Assembly: GCA_910589035.1 (NCBI GenBank)
Contig: CAJUSI010000009.1
Location: 1-64,000, forward strand
From: an uncultured Acetatifactor sp.
Lineage (GTDB): Bacteria > Bacillota > Clostridia > Lachnospirales > Lachnospiraceae
Reading direction: 5' to 3'
Length of the DNA: 64,000 bases
Every line of letters begins with the position of its first letter. Position 1 is the first letter of the stretch. The notes below the pieces were generated by a model. It was not told the DNA's origin, ran no database searches, and saw only the letters and a list, made by a program, of their open reading frames with translations. The position numbers and the translations under genes were made by a program. This document shows positions 15,960-24,507 of the stretch, in pieces.

Positions 15960-16518
15960 ATATATAGAGCTTGAGATGCAGCCGACAGCCTGCGGCATAG
16001 GGGGATCGTTTGCTGCGGAAGCGAGCTTCTGCCTGGATAATTTTAAAGCGCCCTTTTATGATATCGAAGTAAAAATTGATACAGGCTGTTCCATCAGTAC
16101 CATTCCGCTTAAAAGGTTAAAAGTATCAGATACATTATGCAGAACTTTAAAAAGAATGGATGTCATGAACGGTACGCCGTACTTCCTGAGCTATGGGGTT
16201 GAATCCGGAGGAATAAGGCATGAAGCTCCGGTTACGGATGATGAGAAGATGGAGTGTCCGGCAATGAAGTTTGAGCATGGTATATCAGACTTCAGGATAG
16301 ACGGGGTAGAGATAGCATCTGATAAAATATGTCTGAATTATGACCGGAAGGGAAATATCCTGATTGGAATGGATATTTTACAAGATTGGGATATACATAT
16401 CGGTGTCAGCAAAGTGACCGGAAAGAATTTATTTCTTGCCTGTCCTGTGGGAAATGAATGCGGAGAGTATATGGATGCTTTGGAAAGACATTTTGGAATC
16501 TGTCGGATTTGTATTTAA
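15949..16518 (+). CDS. single-domain retropepsin-like aspartic protease
   Basis: The 189-residue protein contains the catalytic aspartate motif in VKIDTGCSISTIP (D44-T45-G46) and, near residue 143, the hydrophobic-hydrophobic-glycine motif of retroviral-type aspartic proteases in LIGMDILQDWDI. Such single-domain enzymes act as homodimers. No signal peptide or membrane segment is seen, so it should be cytoplasmic. The substrate is unknown; the overlapping upstream gene is a candidate partner. Composition is more AT-rich than the flanking genes, and a partial copy precedes it, both pointing to recent insertion between the methyltransferase gene and hslO. Confidence 0.75.
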   Translation: MTNKYIELEMQPTACGIGGSFAAEASFCLDNFKAPFYDIEVKIDTGCSISTIPLKRLKVSDTLCRTLKRMDVMNGTPYFLSYGVESGGIRHEAPVTDDEKMECPAMKFEHGISDFRIDGVEIASDKICLNYDRKGNILIGMDILQDWDIHIGVSKVTGKNLFLACPVGNECGEYMDALERHFGICRICI

Positions 16519-16568
16519 AGATGCGCTTTTGATTTCGGCATCGTATGGGTGAAAAGAGGAAAGAGAAA

Positions 16569-17450
16569 ATGACGGACTATATAGTACGCGCCGCTGCGGC
16601 AGGGGCGCAGATAAGGGCCTTTGCCTGCAGCACCAGGAACCTGGTGGAGAGAGCGAGACAGATTCATAATACCAGCCCTGTGGTCACGGCGGCCCTGGGC
16701 CGCCTCCTCAGCGCAGGAGCCATGATGGGAAGCATGCTGAAAGGGGAAAAGGATCTGCTGACCCTTCAGATCAGGGGAGACGGCCCAATGGGCGGACTGG
16801 TGGTGACGGCGGACGCAGGGGGGCATGTGAAGGGATACGCCTATGTGCCGGATGTGATTCTCCCGGCCAATTCCATGGGCAAGCTGGACGTAGCCGGCGC
16901 GGTGGGCGCAGGGATGCTCAGCGTGATCAAGGATATGGGATTAAAAGAGCCTTATATTGGGCAGACTCTACTTCAGACCGGAGAAATCGCCGAGGACCTG
17001 ACCTATTATTTCGCCGCCTCCGAACAGGTGCCCTCCTCCGTGGGACTGGGAGTGCTCATGGAAAAGGACAATACCGTAAAGCAGGCGGGGGGATTCCTTG
17101 TCCAGCTCATGCCCTTTGCGGAGGATGGAGTCATTGACAGGTTGGAGAAAAACCTGGAAGGACTGACCTCCGTCACCGCCATGCTGGATGAGGGAAATAC
17201 ACCGGAGCAGATGCTGGGGCGGATTCTGGAGGGCCTTTCGTGCGAGGTTCTGGATACCATGCCGGCGGCGTTTTCCTGCGGCTGCGACAGGCGCAGGATC
17301 GAAAGAGTCCTGATCAGCCTGGGGAAAAAGGAGCTGGAGGATATGATAGCGGAGGGCAGGGAGGCAGAGATTGGCTGCCAGTTCTGCAATACGCAATATC
17401 AGTTCACCGTGGACGAGCTGAAGGAATTATATAAAAAAGCCGGATATTAG
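16569..17450 (+). CDS. hslO: Hsp33 redox-regulated chaperone
   Basis: Hsp33 is a holdase switched on by oxidation and unfolding of its C-terminal zinc domain. The 293-residue protein has the N-terminal core (DYIVRAAAAGAQIRAFA) and a C-terminal zinc site with CGC (in FSCGCDRR near residue 236) and CQFC (in IGCQFCNTQY near 268). The ATG at 16569 is preferred because the family begins at this MTDYIVRA segment. A relic of this gene's start lies at about 15560-15612. Confidence 0.95.
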   Translation: MTDYIVRAAAAGAQIRAFACSTRNLVERARQIHNTSPVVTAALGRLLSAGAMMGSMLKGEKDLLTLQIRGDGPMGGLVVTADAGGHVKGYAYVPDVILPANSMGKLDVAGAVGAGMLSVIKDMGLKEPYIGQTLLQTGEIAEDLTYYFAASEQVPSSVGLGVLMEKDNTVKQAGGFLVQLMPFAEDGVIDRLEKNLEGLTSVTAMLDEGNTPEQMLGRILEGLSCEVLDTMPAAFSCGCDRRRIERVLISLGKKELEDMIAEGREAEIGCQFCNTQYQFTVDELKELYKKAGY

Positions 17451-17601
17451 CAGGGAATACCTTATGACGGGCTGCTCATTTTATAAGCAAATAGATGAAT
17501 CCGGCTGAAACAACCGACAGCGATGCTTCACAGGCAGAATTTATGCACAGAAAACGTTTTTCCGAAAAGAAAGTAATATTTTTTAAAAGAAAAGGAGCGG
17601 C

Positions 17602-19533
17602 ATGAGACAGGGATTTATAAAAGCAGCGGCGGTGACGCCGAAGATCAGGGTGGCGGATCCCGCTTACAACGCGCAGGTGATCTGCGAGAGGATGGAGGAG
17701 GCCTGCGCGTCGGGAGCGAAGATCGTGGTGTTCCCGGAGCTGTGCCTTACGGGATATACCTGCGGGGATTTGTTCCTGCAGCAGCTTTTGCTGGAGGAGG
17801 CTTCCCGGCAGCTTTTGAAGGTTATGGAGCATACCCGGGGGAAGGATGCGCTGGTGATGGTGGGGCTTCCCATGGAGCGGGAGGGCAGACTGTACAATGT
17901 GGCAGCCGTGCTCTGGGACGGGACGGTGCTGGGATTCGTGCCCAAGGCCAATATTCCCTCCTATGCGGAATTCTATGAGGGAAGGCATTTCGCCGAGGGC
18001 AACAGGGAACCGGCTTTCATGGAGTTTGCCGGGAAATCCGTTCCCTTTGGTACCAACATCCTTTTTTCATGTGAGACCATGCACGGGCTGACCGTGGGCT
18101 GCGAGATCTGCGAGGATTTGTGGGTATCCCGGTCTCCGGGAACCGATCATGCGCTGAAAGGTGCCACGGTGCTGGCGAATCTCTCCGCCTCCAACGAGAC
18201 GATCGGGAAGGATGAGTACAGGGAGCTTCTGGTGAAATCTTCCAGCGCCCGCCTGATCTGCGGTTATGTATACGCCTCTGCCGGGGAGGGGGAATCCACT
18301 CAGGACCTGGTGTTCGGCGGGCATAATCTGATTGCGGAGAACGGCCTCATATTGGGACAGGTGAAGAACTTTGGCTGTGAGACCCTGTACGGCGATCTGG
18401 ATATAGAGAAAATCCTCTCCGACAGAAGGCGGATGGGAACCTTCGGAAAGGAGCCCCAGTCGGTCTATGCCAGGGTTCCTTTCCGGCTGAGGGTGACGGA
18501 GACACAGCTTACACGGAAGTTCCCCTGCAGACCCTTTGTGCCGGAGGACGAGACGGAGAGGAAGAAGCGCTGCGAGGAGATTCTGTCCATCCAGTCCTAC
18601 GGGCTGAAGAAAAGGTATGAGCACACGGGGATAAAAAAGGCCGTGGTGGGGGTATCCGGAGGCCTGGATTCCACTTTGGCGCTGCTGGTCACCCTTCGCA
18701 CCTTTGATCTGTTGGGGCTTTACAGGAAGGGGATCCTTGCGGTGACCATGCCATGCTTCGGCACCACAGACAGGACTTATGAAAACGCCTGCAGGCTGGC
18801 CCGGACCCTGGGAGCGACGCTTGAGGAGGTGGACATCCGGAAGGCGGTGGAGGTGCATTTTCAGGACATCGGGCAGGAGTTTTCCAATCATGACGTGACT
18901 TATGAGAACGGACAGGCCAGGGAGAGGACCCAGGTGCTGATGGACATTGCAAATCGGGAGAACGCCCTGGTGATCGGCACGGGGGACATGTCCGAGCTGG
19001 CCCTGGGCTGGGCCACCTACAACGGGGATCATATGTCCATGTACGGCGTCAACGCCGGGGTACCGAAGACCCTGGTGCGCCATCTGGTACGGTATTACGC
19101 CGATACCTGCGACGACGCAGAGATTGCCGGGGTGCTGGCGGATGTGCTGGATACACCGGTGAGCCCGGAACTGCTGCCCCCCGTGGATGGGGTGATAGCC
19201 CAGAAGACGGAGGAACTGGTGGGGCCTTACGAGCCGCACGATTTCTTCCTGTATTATATGCTGCGCTGCGGATTTCCGCCGGCCAAGATATATAGGGCGG
19301 CAAAGTCTGCCTTCGAGGGGCAGTTTGACGGGGAGACCATATTGAAATGGCTGAAAACCTTTTACCGGAGATTCTTTGCCCAGCAGTTCAAGCGATCCTG
19401 CCTGCCGGACGGCCCCAAGGTGGGCAGCGTGGCGCTATCGCCGCGAGGGGACTGGAGGATGCCCTCGGACGCCTGCGCGGAGCTGTGGACGGCAGAGGCG
19501 GAGAAGCTGGCAGACCCCTTGCTTCAGGAATGA
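17602..19533 (+). CDS. nadE: glutamine-dependent NAD(+) synthase
   Basis: This enzyme makes NAD from deamido-NAD, ATP and glutamine. The 643-residue protein joins an N-terminal nitrilase-type glutaminase (VFPELCLTGY with the glutamate, VPKANIPSYAEFYEGRHF with the lysine, GCEICEDLW with the cysteine; about residues 1-290) to a C-terminal ATP-pyrophosphatase synthetase with the P-loop GVSGGLDST near residue 351 and GTGDMSELALGW. AAAAGGAGCGGC precedes the ATG. Its last codons lie in a 35-base sequence repeated just beyond the stop. Confidence 0.96.
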   Translation: MRQGFIKAAAVTPKIRVADPAYNAQVICERMEEACASGAKIVVFPELCLTGYTCGDLFLQQLLLEEASRQLLKVMEHTRGKDALVMVGLPMEREGRLYNVAAVLWDGTVLGFVPKANIPSYAEFYEGRHFAEGNREPAFMEFAGKSVPFGTNILFSCETMHGLTVGCEICEDLWVSRSPGTDHALKGATVLANLSASNETIGKDEYRELLVKSSSARLICGYVYASAGEGESTQDLVFGGHNLIAENGLILGQVKNFGCETLYGDLDIEKILSDRRRMGTFGKEPQSVYARVPFRLRVTETQLTRKFPCRPFVPEDETERKKRCEEILSIQSYGLKKRYEHTGIKKAVVGVSGGLDSTLALLVTLRTFDLLGLYRKGILAVTMPCFGTTDRTYENACRLARTLGATLEEVDIRKAVEVHFQDIGQEFSNHDVTYENGQARERTQVLMDIANRENALVIGTGDMSELALGWATYNGDHMSMYGVNAGVPKTLVRHLVRYYADTCDDAEIAGVLADVLDTPVSPELLPPVDGVIAQKTEELVGPYEPHDFFLYYMLRCGFPPAKIYRAAKSAFEGQFDGETILKWLKTFYRRFFAQQFKRSCLPDGPKVGSVALSPRGDWRMPSDACAELWTAEAEKLADPLLQE

Positions 19534-19572
19534 CAGTGGGACTGGAGGATGCCCTCGGACGCCTGCGCGGAG
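19448..19572 (+). repeat. tandem duplication across the end of nadE
   Basis: A 35-base sequence beginning GGGACTGGAGGATGCC occurs at 19448-19482 inside nadE and again at 19538-19572 just past the stop codon, a 90-base step. Weaker similarity continues after both copies. The coding end of nadE was duplicated, and the second copy is untranslated. Confidence 0.9.
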
Positions 19573-19646
19573 TTCCGGACCTCGGCGGAAGAGGCCGGGA
19601 CGGAGAAAACATGGGATATAGAGTGGGCAAAGGATATTGATGTGTA

Positions 19647-19694
19647 GACATATCCGGAGCTGCTGTCAGATCGGACGGCGGCTCCGGATATGTC
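19647..19694 (+). terminator. strong hairpin behind nadE
   Basis: Perfect 14-base arms (GACATATCCGGAGC and GCTCCGGATATGTC) flank a 20-base loop and are followed by GTTTTGG. It lies between nadE and the convergent gene whose stop is at 19704. The U-run is short, so termination strength is uncertain. Confidence 0.7.
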
Positions 19695-19703
19695 GTTTTG
19701 GAA

Positions 19704-20168
19704 TCATTGCGTTTTGGTTCTGGCCTTATCCAGCGAATTCTGGATGGCCTCCAGCAGTACCAGGGAGGTATATTTGCTGTCGGAGGTGTAGGTGATATTC
19801 TCCAGGGACTGCTGATCGATAGCCTGCTCACAGATGGAGTCGAAGGTGGGCTCAAGCAGCGGATACATGGTAGCGACGGCATCGTTTAAGTTAACCATGC
19901 GTATGGAGGTGATGGAATTTTGATCCACAATGACTTCCACATCGATGGCCTGGCTGCCGAGCACCAGTTCCGTGGTATAGACACCCGGTATGTACAGGGA
20001 GGCGGTCTCCAGGGTCTCCGGCTCCGGATCAGGGGTATCCTCCTTTTCCCCGTCCGGCAGGAACATCATGATCAGCAGGACAAGGAACAGAACTCCCAGA
20101 ACGGCAAAAATTCCGGTATAAATCAGTTCTTTCATGTGAAGCACGACGATTTTGGTTTTAGCACTCAT
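19704..20168 (-). CDS. membrane-anchored protein with an FMN-binding-like domain
   Basis: The 154-residue protein has one N-terminal transmembrane helix (about residues 13-36), an acidic linker and a small outer domain. The domain pattern (IPGVYTTELVLGSQAIDVEV, then SITSIRMV, then YTSDSKYTSLVLLEAI) resembles FMN-binding domains of the NqrC/RnfG type. The threonine motif that carries covalent FMN in those proteins is not evident, so flavin binding is doubtful. It is convergent with nadE and divergent from the histidine kinase gene. Confidence 0.55.
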   Translation of the reverse strand: MSAKTKIVVLHMKELIYTGIFAVLGVLFLVLLIMMFLPDGEKEDTPDPEPETLETASLYIPGVYTTELVLGSQAIDVEVIVDQNSITSIRMVNLNDAVATMYPLLEPTFDSICEQAIDQQSLENITYTSDSKYTSLVLLEAIQNSLDKARTKTQ

Positions 20169-20247
20169 CCATATTCCCCTTAAGCTCTTATCTTGTCATT
20201 TTTTCTTTATAATAGATATGTATATGGAAAGAGAAATATTCCCAATA

Positions 20248-20276
20248 TTGACAGGGGGCGAATCGCTTGTTAGAAT
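20248..20276 (+). promoter_or_regulatory. sigma-A promoter of the hybrid kinase gene
   Basis: Perfect TTGACA (20248-20253), a 17-base spacer and TAGAAT (20271-20276), about 70 bases before the GTG start at 20349. Confidence 0.8.
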
Positions 20277-20348
20277 GTCATTGTGGATATCATTGCTCTG
20301 CAGACGGAATATGTGTGCATGGGATAGAAATCTGAGGAGGAAACGGGT

Positions 20349-23300
20349 GTGTATCATTGTCATATACATTTTTATCTGTTGGGACAGAAATGCAGGATAT
20401 TTGAGGTAATAAAGGAAATGCCCCCTATGGAGCAGTTTACCCATGAATATCTGGAAAGTACCGGACTGGAGACGCCGCTTGCGTCCGGGGCGGATGTGAT
20501 TCTGGCAAATCTGCAGGAAGCGGATGCGGGGGAAGCCGTGAGAGGGATCCTGTCCTGCAAGGCGGAGAAATCCCAGCTGATCCTGCTTGCGGAAAAGGAG
20601 CAGACAGCAGAGCTGAGGGAGAGCCTGGATGGGATCAGGGACATATGGACGCTTCCCATGTCGGATGAGGAAATCGCCTTTCGCTTTCTCAGGTGGCAGC
20701 AGAATTATCGGCTGGAGAAGGAATACTGGCAGACAAACCATTTCCTGGAAGCTACCATCGATAATGTGCCCAACCTGATCTGGTACAAGGATAAAAGCGG
20801 GATTCATGAGAAAGTAAATAAAAGCTTCTGTGAAACGGTCAACAAAACAAGGGAGCAGGTGCAGGGCCGCCGTCATGCCTATATCTGGGATGTGGAGGAG
20901 GATGATCCTGCCTGCATAGAATCGGAAAATGAGGTCATGCGTAGCGGGAAAACCCGTGTGTCAGAGGAAATCATTAAGACGGGCGAAGGAATGAGGACGC
21001 TTACCACCTACAAATCTCCTCTGTATGATCTGGACGGCAGTGTAATGGGGACGGTGGGAATCGGCATAGACGTGACCCAGGAGAGGGCTTATGAGCAGGA
21101 GATCATCCAGAAAAACCATAATCTGGAGACGATCTTTACCACCATAGACTGCGGAGTGATGCGGCATACCCTGGACGGAACCCGCATTTTAAGCGCCAAC
21201 AGAGCCGCACTTAAGATTTTGGGATATGATACCCTGGAAGAACTGATAGCGGAAGGCTTTGACATGGTGGCGTCCTCCGTTTTGGAGGAGGACAGGGAAA
21301 AGCTTTGCCGCTGTATCAGCGAGCTGAAGAAGGAGGGCGACTGTGTCAGCGTGGAGTACCGGGTCCGGCATAAAAGCGGAGATATTCTGCATATCATGGG
21401 CAATGTCAAGCTTTTGCGCGAGAACGGGGAGCTGATATATCAGCGTTTCCTTTTGGACTGTACGGAACAGAAGCGGCTGGAAAAGGAGAAGGACAGGCGC
21501 CAGAGAGAGCTTATTCAGGCTCTGAGTGTGGAATATAGCCTGGTCTGCTTTTTTGAGCTTAACACGGGTGTGGGCAGACTGCTGCGCAATAACGATGAGA
21601 ACGGAAGGAATTTCGGAGATATATTCGACGGGAAGATTTCTCTGGAGGAAAGCCTGGAACGATATATAAATACCTTTGTGTACGAGGAAGACAGGAAAAT
21701 GCTGCGCCAGTTTACCTCTCTGGACAGATTAAGGGAGAAATCACAGAGCGAGAATCTGTATTCCGGCAACTACCGTGTCTGTAGGGGGGAGGAAATAGAA
21801 TATTTCCAAATGAAGGTAGTCCGCGCGGGTGCTCCGGACGGAAGCCGGGGTATTGTACTGGGACTTCGCAGCGTGGATGCGGAAATCCGCAGTGAGATGG
21901 AGCAGAAAAACCTCCTTGAGGATGCGCTGATGCAGGCGAACCGGGCAAGCCGTGCAAAGAGCGTATTCCTTTCCAATATGTCTCATGATATCCGCACTCC
22001 TATGAATGCCATTGTGGGCTTTACCGCTCTGGCGCTCACGCATATTGATCACAGGGAACAGGTGGAGGAGTATCTGGGGAAGATCATGACATCCGGCAAT
22101 CATCTGTTGAGCCTGATCAATGATGTTCTGGATATGAGCCGTATCGAAAGCGGCAAGATTCATCTGGAGGAGAAGCCCTGCAGGCTGCCGGATATTCTGC
22201 ATGGGCTGCGGAATATTATACAGGCGGATATTCGTGCAAAGCAGCTGGAACTGTACATAGACGCCGTTGATGTGGTCAACGAGGATATTTACTGCGATAA
22301 GCTGCGGCTGAACCAGGTGCTTTTAAATCTGCTGAGCAACTCCATTAAGTACACGGGGGCGGGCGGTATCGTCAGCATGCGGATTATGCAGAAGAAGGGA
22401 GCACCGGCAGGATATGCCAGCTATGAATTTCATATCAAGGATAATGGCATCGGCATGAGCAAAGAGTTCGCCGCCCGCATTTTTGAGCCCTTTGAGAGAG
22501 AGAAGAACTCCACGGTCAGCGGGATTCAGGGAACCGGACTGGGAATGGCAATTACGAAAAACATTGTGGATATGATGAACGGCGTGATTGAAGTGGAGAG
22601 CGAGCAGGGAAAGGGGACGGAGTTTACGGTCTGCTTCACTTTCCGGCTGAATGCCGAGGGGAAGGAACCCCGGGATATACCGGAGTTTAAGAACTGCAGA
22701 GCTCTGGTGGTGGACGATGATTTCAATACCTGCGACAGCGTATCCTATATGCTTCAGGAAATCGGTATGCGTGCGGAATGGACATTGTCGGGCAAGGAAG
22801 CGGTATTGCGCACCCGCCAGGCCCATGACAGAGGGGATGAGTATCTGGTATATATCATAGACTGGCTGCTGCCGGATATGAACGGTGTGGAGGTCACCCG
22901 CAGAATCCGGAAGGAGATGGGGGACGATGTGCCGGTTATCGTTCTGACTGCATATGACTGGTCCGATATTGAGCAGGAAGCAAAGGAAGCCGGGGTTACG
23001 GCATTCTGCAGCAAACCCCTGTTTTTCTCGGAATTGAGAAACTGTCTGAACTCTGTCGTCGGCAGGCCCCAGGCAGGGGAAAAGGACGAAGAAAGCAAGA
23101 ATGTGAAGAGACGTTCCGGACGGATTCTTCTGGCGGAGGATGTGGAGCTGAATCAGGAGATCGCCGTAACCATACTGGAGGATGCGGGATTTGAAGCCGA
23201 GGTTGCGGAGAACGGAAAGATTGCCCTGGATATGTTGGAGAAATCATCTCCCGGATACTATCAGCTGGTGCTGATGGATGTTCAGATGCCGGTGATGGAC

Positions 23301-23492
23301 GGCTACACGGCAACGAAGCATATCCGGCAGCTGGAAAACAGGGAACTGGCTTCCATACCGATTATCGCCATGACGGCAAATGCCTTCGAGGAGGATCGGC
23401 AGGAGGCTTTAAGATGCGGAATGAACGGACATATCGCCAAGCCCATCGATATGAATAACTTGTTTACCATATTGGATCAGAATCTGAGCTGA
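20349..23492 (+). CDS. soluble hybrid histidine kinase with PAS domains and two receivers
   Basis: The 1047-residue protein has no transmembrane segment. Order: an N-terminal region to about residue 110 resembling a degenerate receiver, PAS domains near 130-250 and 260-380, another sensory segment near 390-520, HisKA with phosphoacceptor H546 in NMSHDIRTPMN, HATPase with NQVLLNLLSNSIKYT, DNGIGM and GTGLGMAI, then two receivers. Receiver 1 has D838 in YIIDWLLPDMNG; receiver 2 has D977 in VLMDVQMPVMDG and the KPID loop. There is no output domain, so it should work by phosphorelay to an unlinked protein. The GTG start has AGGAGG 8 bases upstream. Confidence 0.9.
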   Translation: MYHCHIHFYLLGQKCRIFEVIKEMPPMEQFTHEYLESTGLETPLASGADVILANLQEADAGEAVRGILSCKAEKSQLILLAEKEQTAELRESLDGIRDIWTLPMSDEEIAFRFLRWQQNYRLEKEYWQTNHFLEATIDNVPNLIWYKDKSGIHEKVNKSFCETVNKTREQVQGRRHAYIWDVEEDDPACIESENEVMRSGKTRVSEEIIKTGEGMRTLTTYKSPLYDLDGSVMGTVGIGIDVTQERAYEQEIIQKNHNLETIFTTIDCGVMRHTLDGTRILSANRAALKILGYDTLEELIAEGFDMVASSVLEEDREKLCRCISELKKEGDCVSVEYRVRHKSGDILHIMGNVKLLRENGELIYQRFLLDCTEQKRLEKEKDRRQRELIQALSVEYSLVCFFELNTGVGRLLRNNDENGRNFGDIFDGKISLEESLERYINTFVYEEDRKMLRQFTSLDRLREKSQSENLYSGNYRVCRGEEIEYFQMKVVRAGAPDGSRGIVLGLRSVDAEIRSEMEQKNLLEDALMQANRASRAKSVFLSNMSHDIRTPMNAIVGFTALALTHIDHREQVEEYLGKIMTSGNHLLSLINDVLDMSRIESGKIHLEEKPCRLPDILHGLRNIIQADIRAKQLELYIDAVDVVNEDIYCDKLRLNQVLLNLLSNSIKYTGAGGIVSMRIMQKKGAPAGYASYEFHIKDNGIGMSKEFAARIFEPFEREKNSTVSGIQGTGLGMAITKNIVDMMNGVIEVESEQGKGTEFTVCFTFRLNAEGKEPRDIPEFKNCRALVVDDDFNTCDSVSYMLQEIGMRAEWTLSGKEAVLRTRQAHDRGDEYLVYIIDWLLPDMNGVEVTRRIRKEMGDDVPVIVLTAYDWSDIEQEAKEAGVTAFCSKPLFFSELRNCLNSVVGRPQAGEKDEESKNVKRRSGRILLAEDVELNQEIAVTILEDAGFEAEVAENGKIALDMLEKSSPGYYQLVLMDVQMPVMDGYTATKHIRQLENRELASIPIIAMTANAFEEDRQEALRCGMNGHIAKPIDMNNLFTILDQNLS

Positions 23493-23591
23493 TGCCTGCA
23501 GGCAAAATTCCTGTGCCGGGACTGACATAGGAGCGCTTTGGGAAAGAGAAGGAAATGGTATGGCGGTAAAAGGGAAGGGCATGGCGGCAAT

Positions 23592-24449
23592 ATGAAATTT
23601 ACGAAAATGCAAGGCTGCGGCAATGACTATATTTATGTGAACGGATTCGAGGAGAGGATTGCCTGCGATGAGAAGCCCTGGCTTGTCCGGAGGCTCAGCG
23701 ACAGACATTTTGGAGCAGGGGGAGACGGGGTGATTTTCATCAACCCCTCCGAAGAAGCCGATTTTGAGATGGAGATGTACAATGCGGACGGCTCCCGGGC
23801 GGAAATGTGCGGTAACGGCATCCGATGTGTGGCCAAGTATGTGTACGACAAAGGGCTGACGGATTCGACGCACATCAGCGTAGTCAGTGCCGGGAAGGTG
23901 AAATATCTGGACCTGACGGTGGAGAGAAATCCGGAGATTCCGGATGAGCGTGGAAGGGTTACCCGGGTGAGGGTCAATATGGGAAGCCCTGTCCTGGAGC
24001 CGGCGCTGATACCGGTGGAGGCTTCCGGAAACCAGGCGGTGAATGAGCCGATTATGGTGGACGGCAGGGAATACCGGATGACCTGTGTGTCCATGGGCAA
24101 TCCCCATGCGGTTCTTTTTGCGGGGGGCGTGGCGGAGATGAAGCTGGAGGAAATCGGTCCGTTGTTTGAGAATCATGCCAGATTTCCCAGGCGTGTCAAT
24201 ACGGAATTTGCGGAAATCCTGGACAGAAGGAACTGCTTTATGCGTGTCTGGGAGCGTGGGTCGGGGGAGACCCTGGCCTGCGGGACGGGCTGCTGTGCCA
24301 CGGTGGTGGCAGGTGTGCTGAACGGTCTGATGGATGCGGCAGTCACAGTGAAGGTTCTGGGCGGCGAGCTTTTCATCGAATGGGACAGGGAGAGGAATCT
24401 GGTCTATATGACAGGTCCCGCCGTTACGGTGTATGAGGGGGAAGTGTGA
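23592..24449 (+). CDS. dapF: diaminopimelate epimerase
   Basis: DapF converts LL- to meso-diaminopimelate for lysine and peptidoglycan synthesis, using two cysteines. Both are visible: AEMCGNGIRC near residue 75 and LACGTGCCATV near 230. The N-terminus MKFTKMQGCGNDYIYVN is the family start, which fixes the ATG at 23592, although its ribosome binding site is weak. The 285-residue length is normal. Upstream in-frame codons would add a basic, non-conserved extension. Confidence 0.95.
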   Translation: MKFTKMQGCGNDYIYVNGFEERIACDEKPWLVRRLSDRHFGAGGDGVIFINPSEEADFEMEMYNADGSRAEMCGNGIRCVAKYVYDKGLTDSTHISVVSAGKVKYLDLTVERNPEIPDERGRVTRVRVNMGSPVLEPALIPVEASGNQAVNEPIMVDGREYRMTCVSMGNPHAVLFAGGVAEMKLEEIGPLFENHARFPRRVNTEFAEILDRRNCFMRVWERGSGETLACGTGCCATVVAGVLNGLMDAAVTVKVLGGELFIEWDRERNLVYMTGPAVTVYEGEV

Positions 24450-24507
24450 TATATGGGGCGGAGGATAATAAGGGGTTTTTGCCGTAAGAAGAAGGGAGCT
24501 TTGAGAA

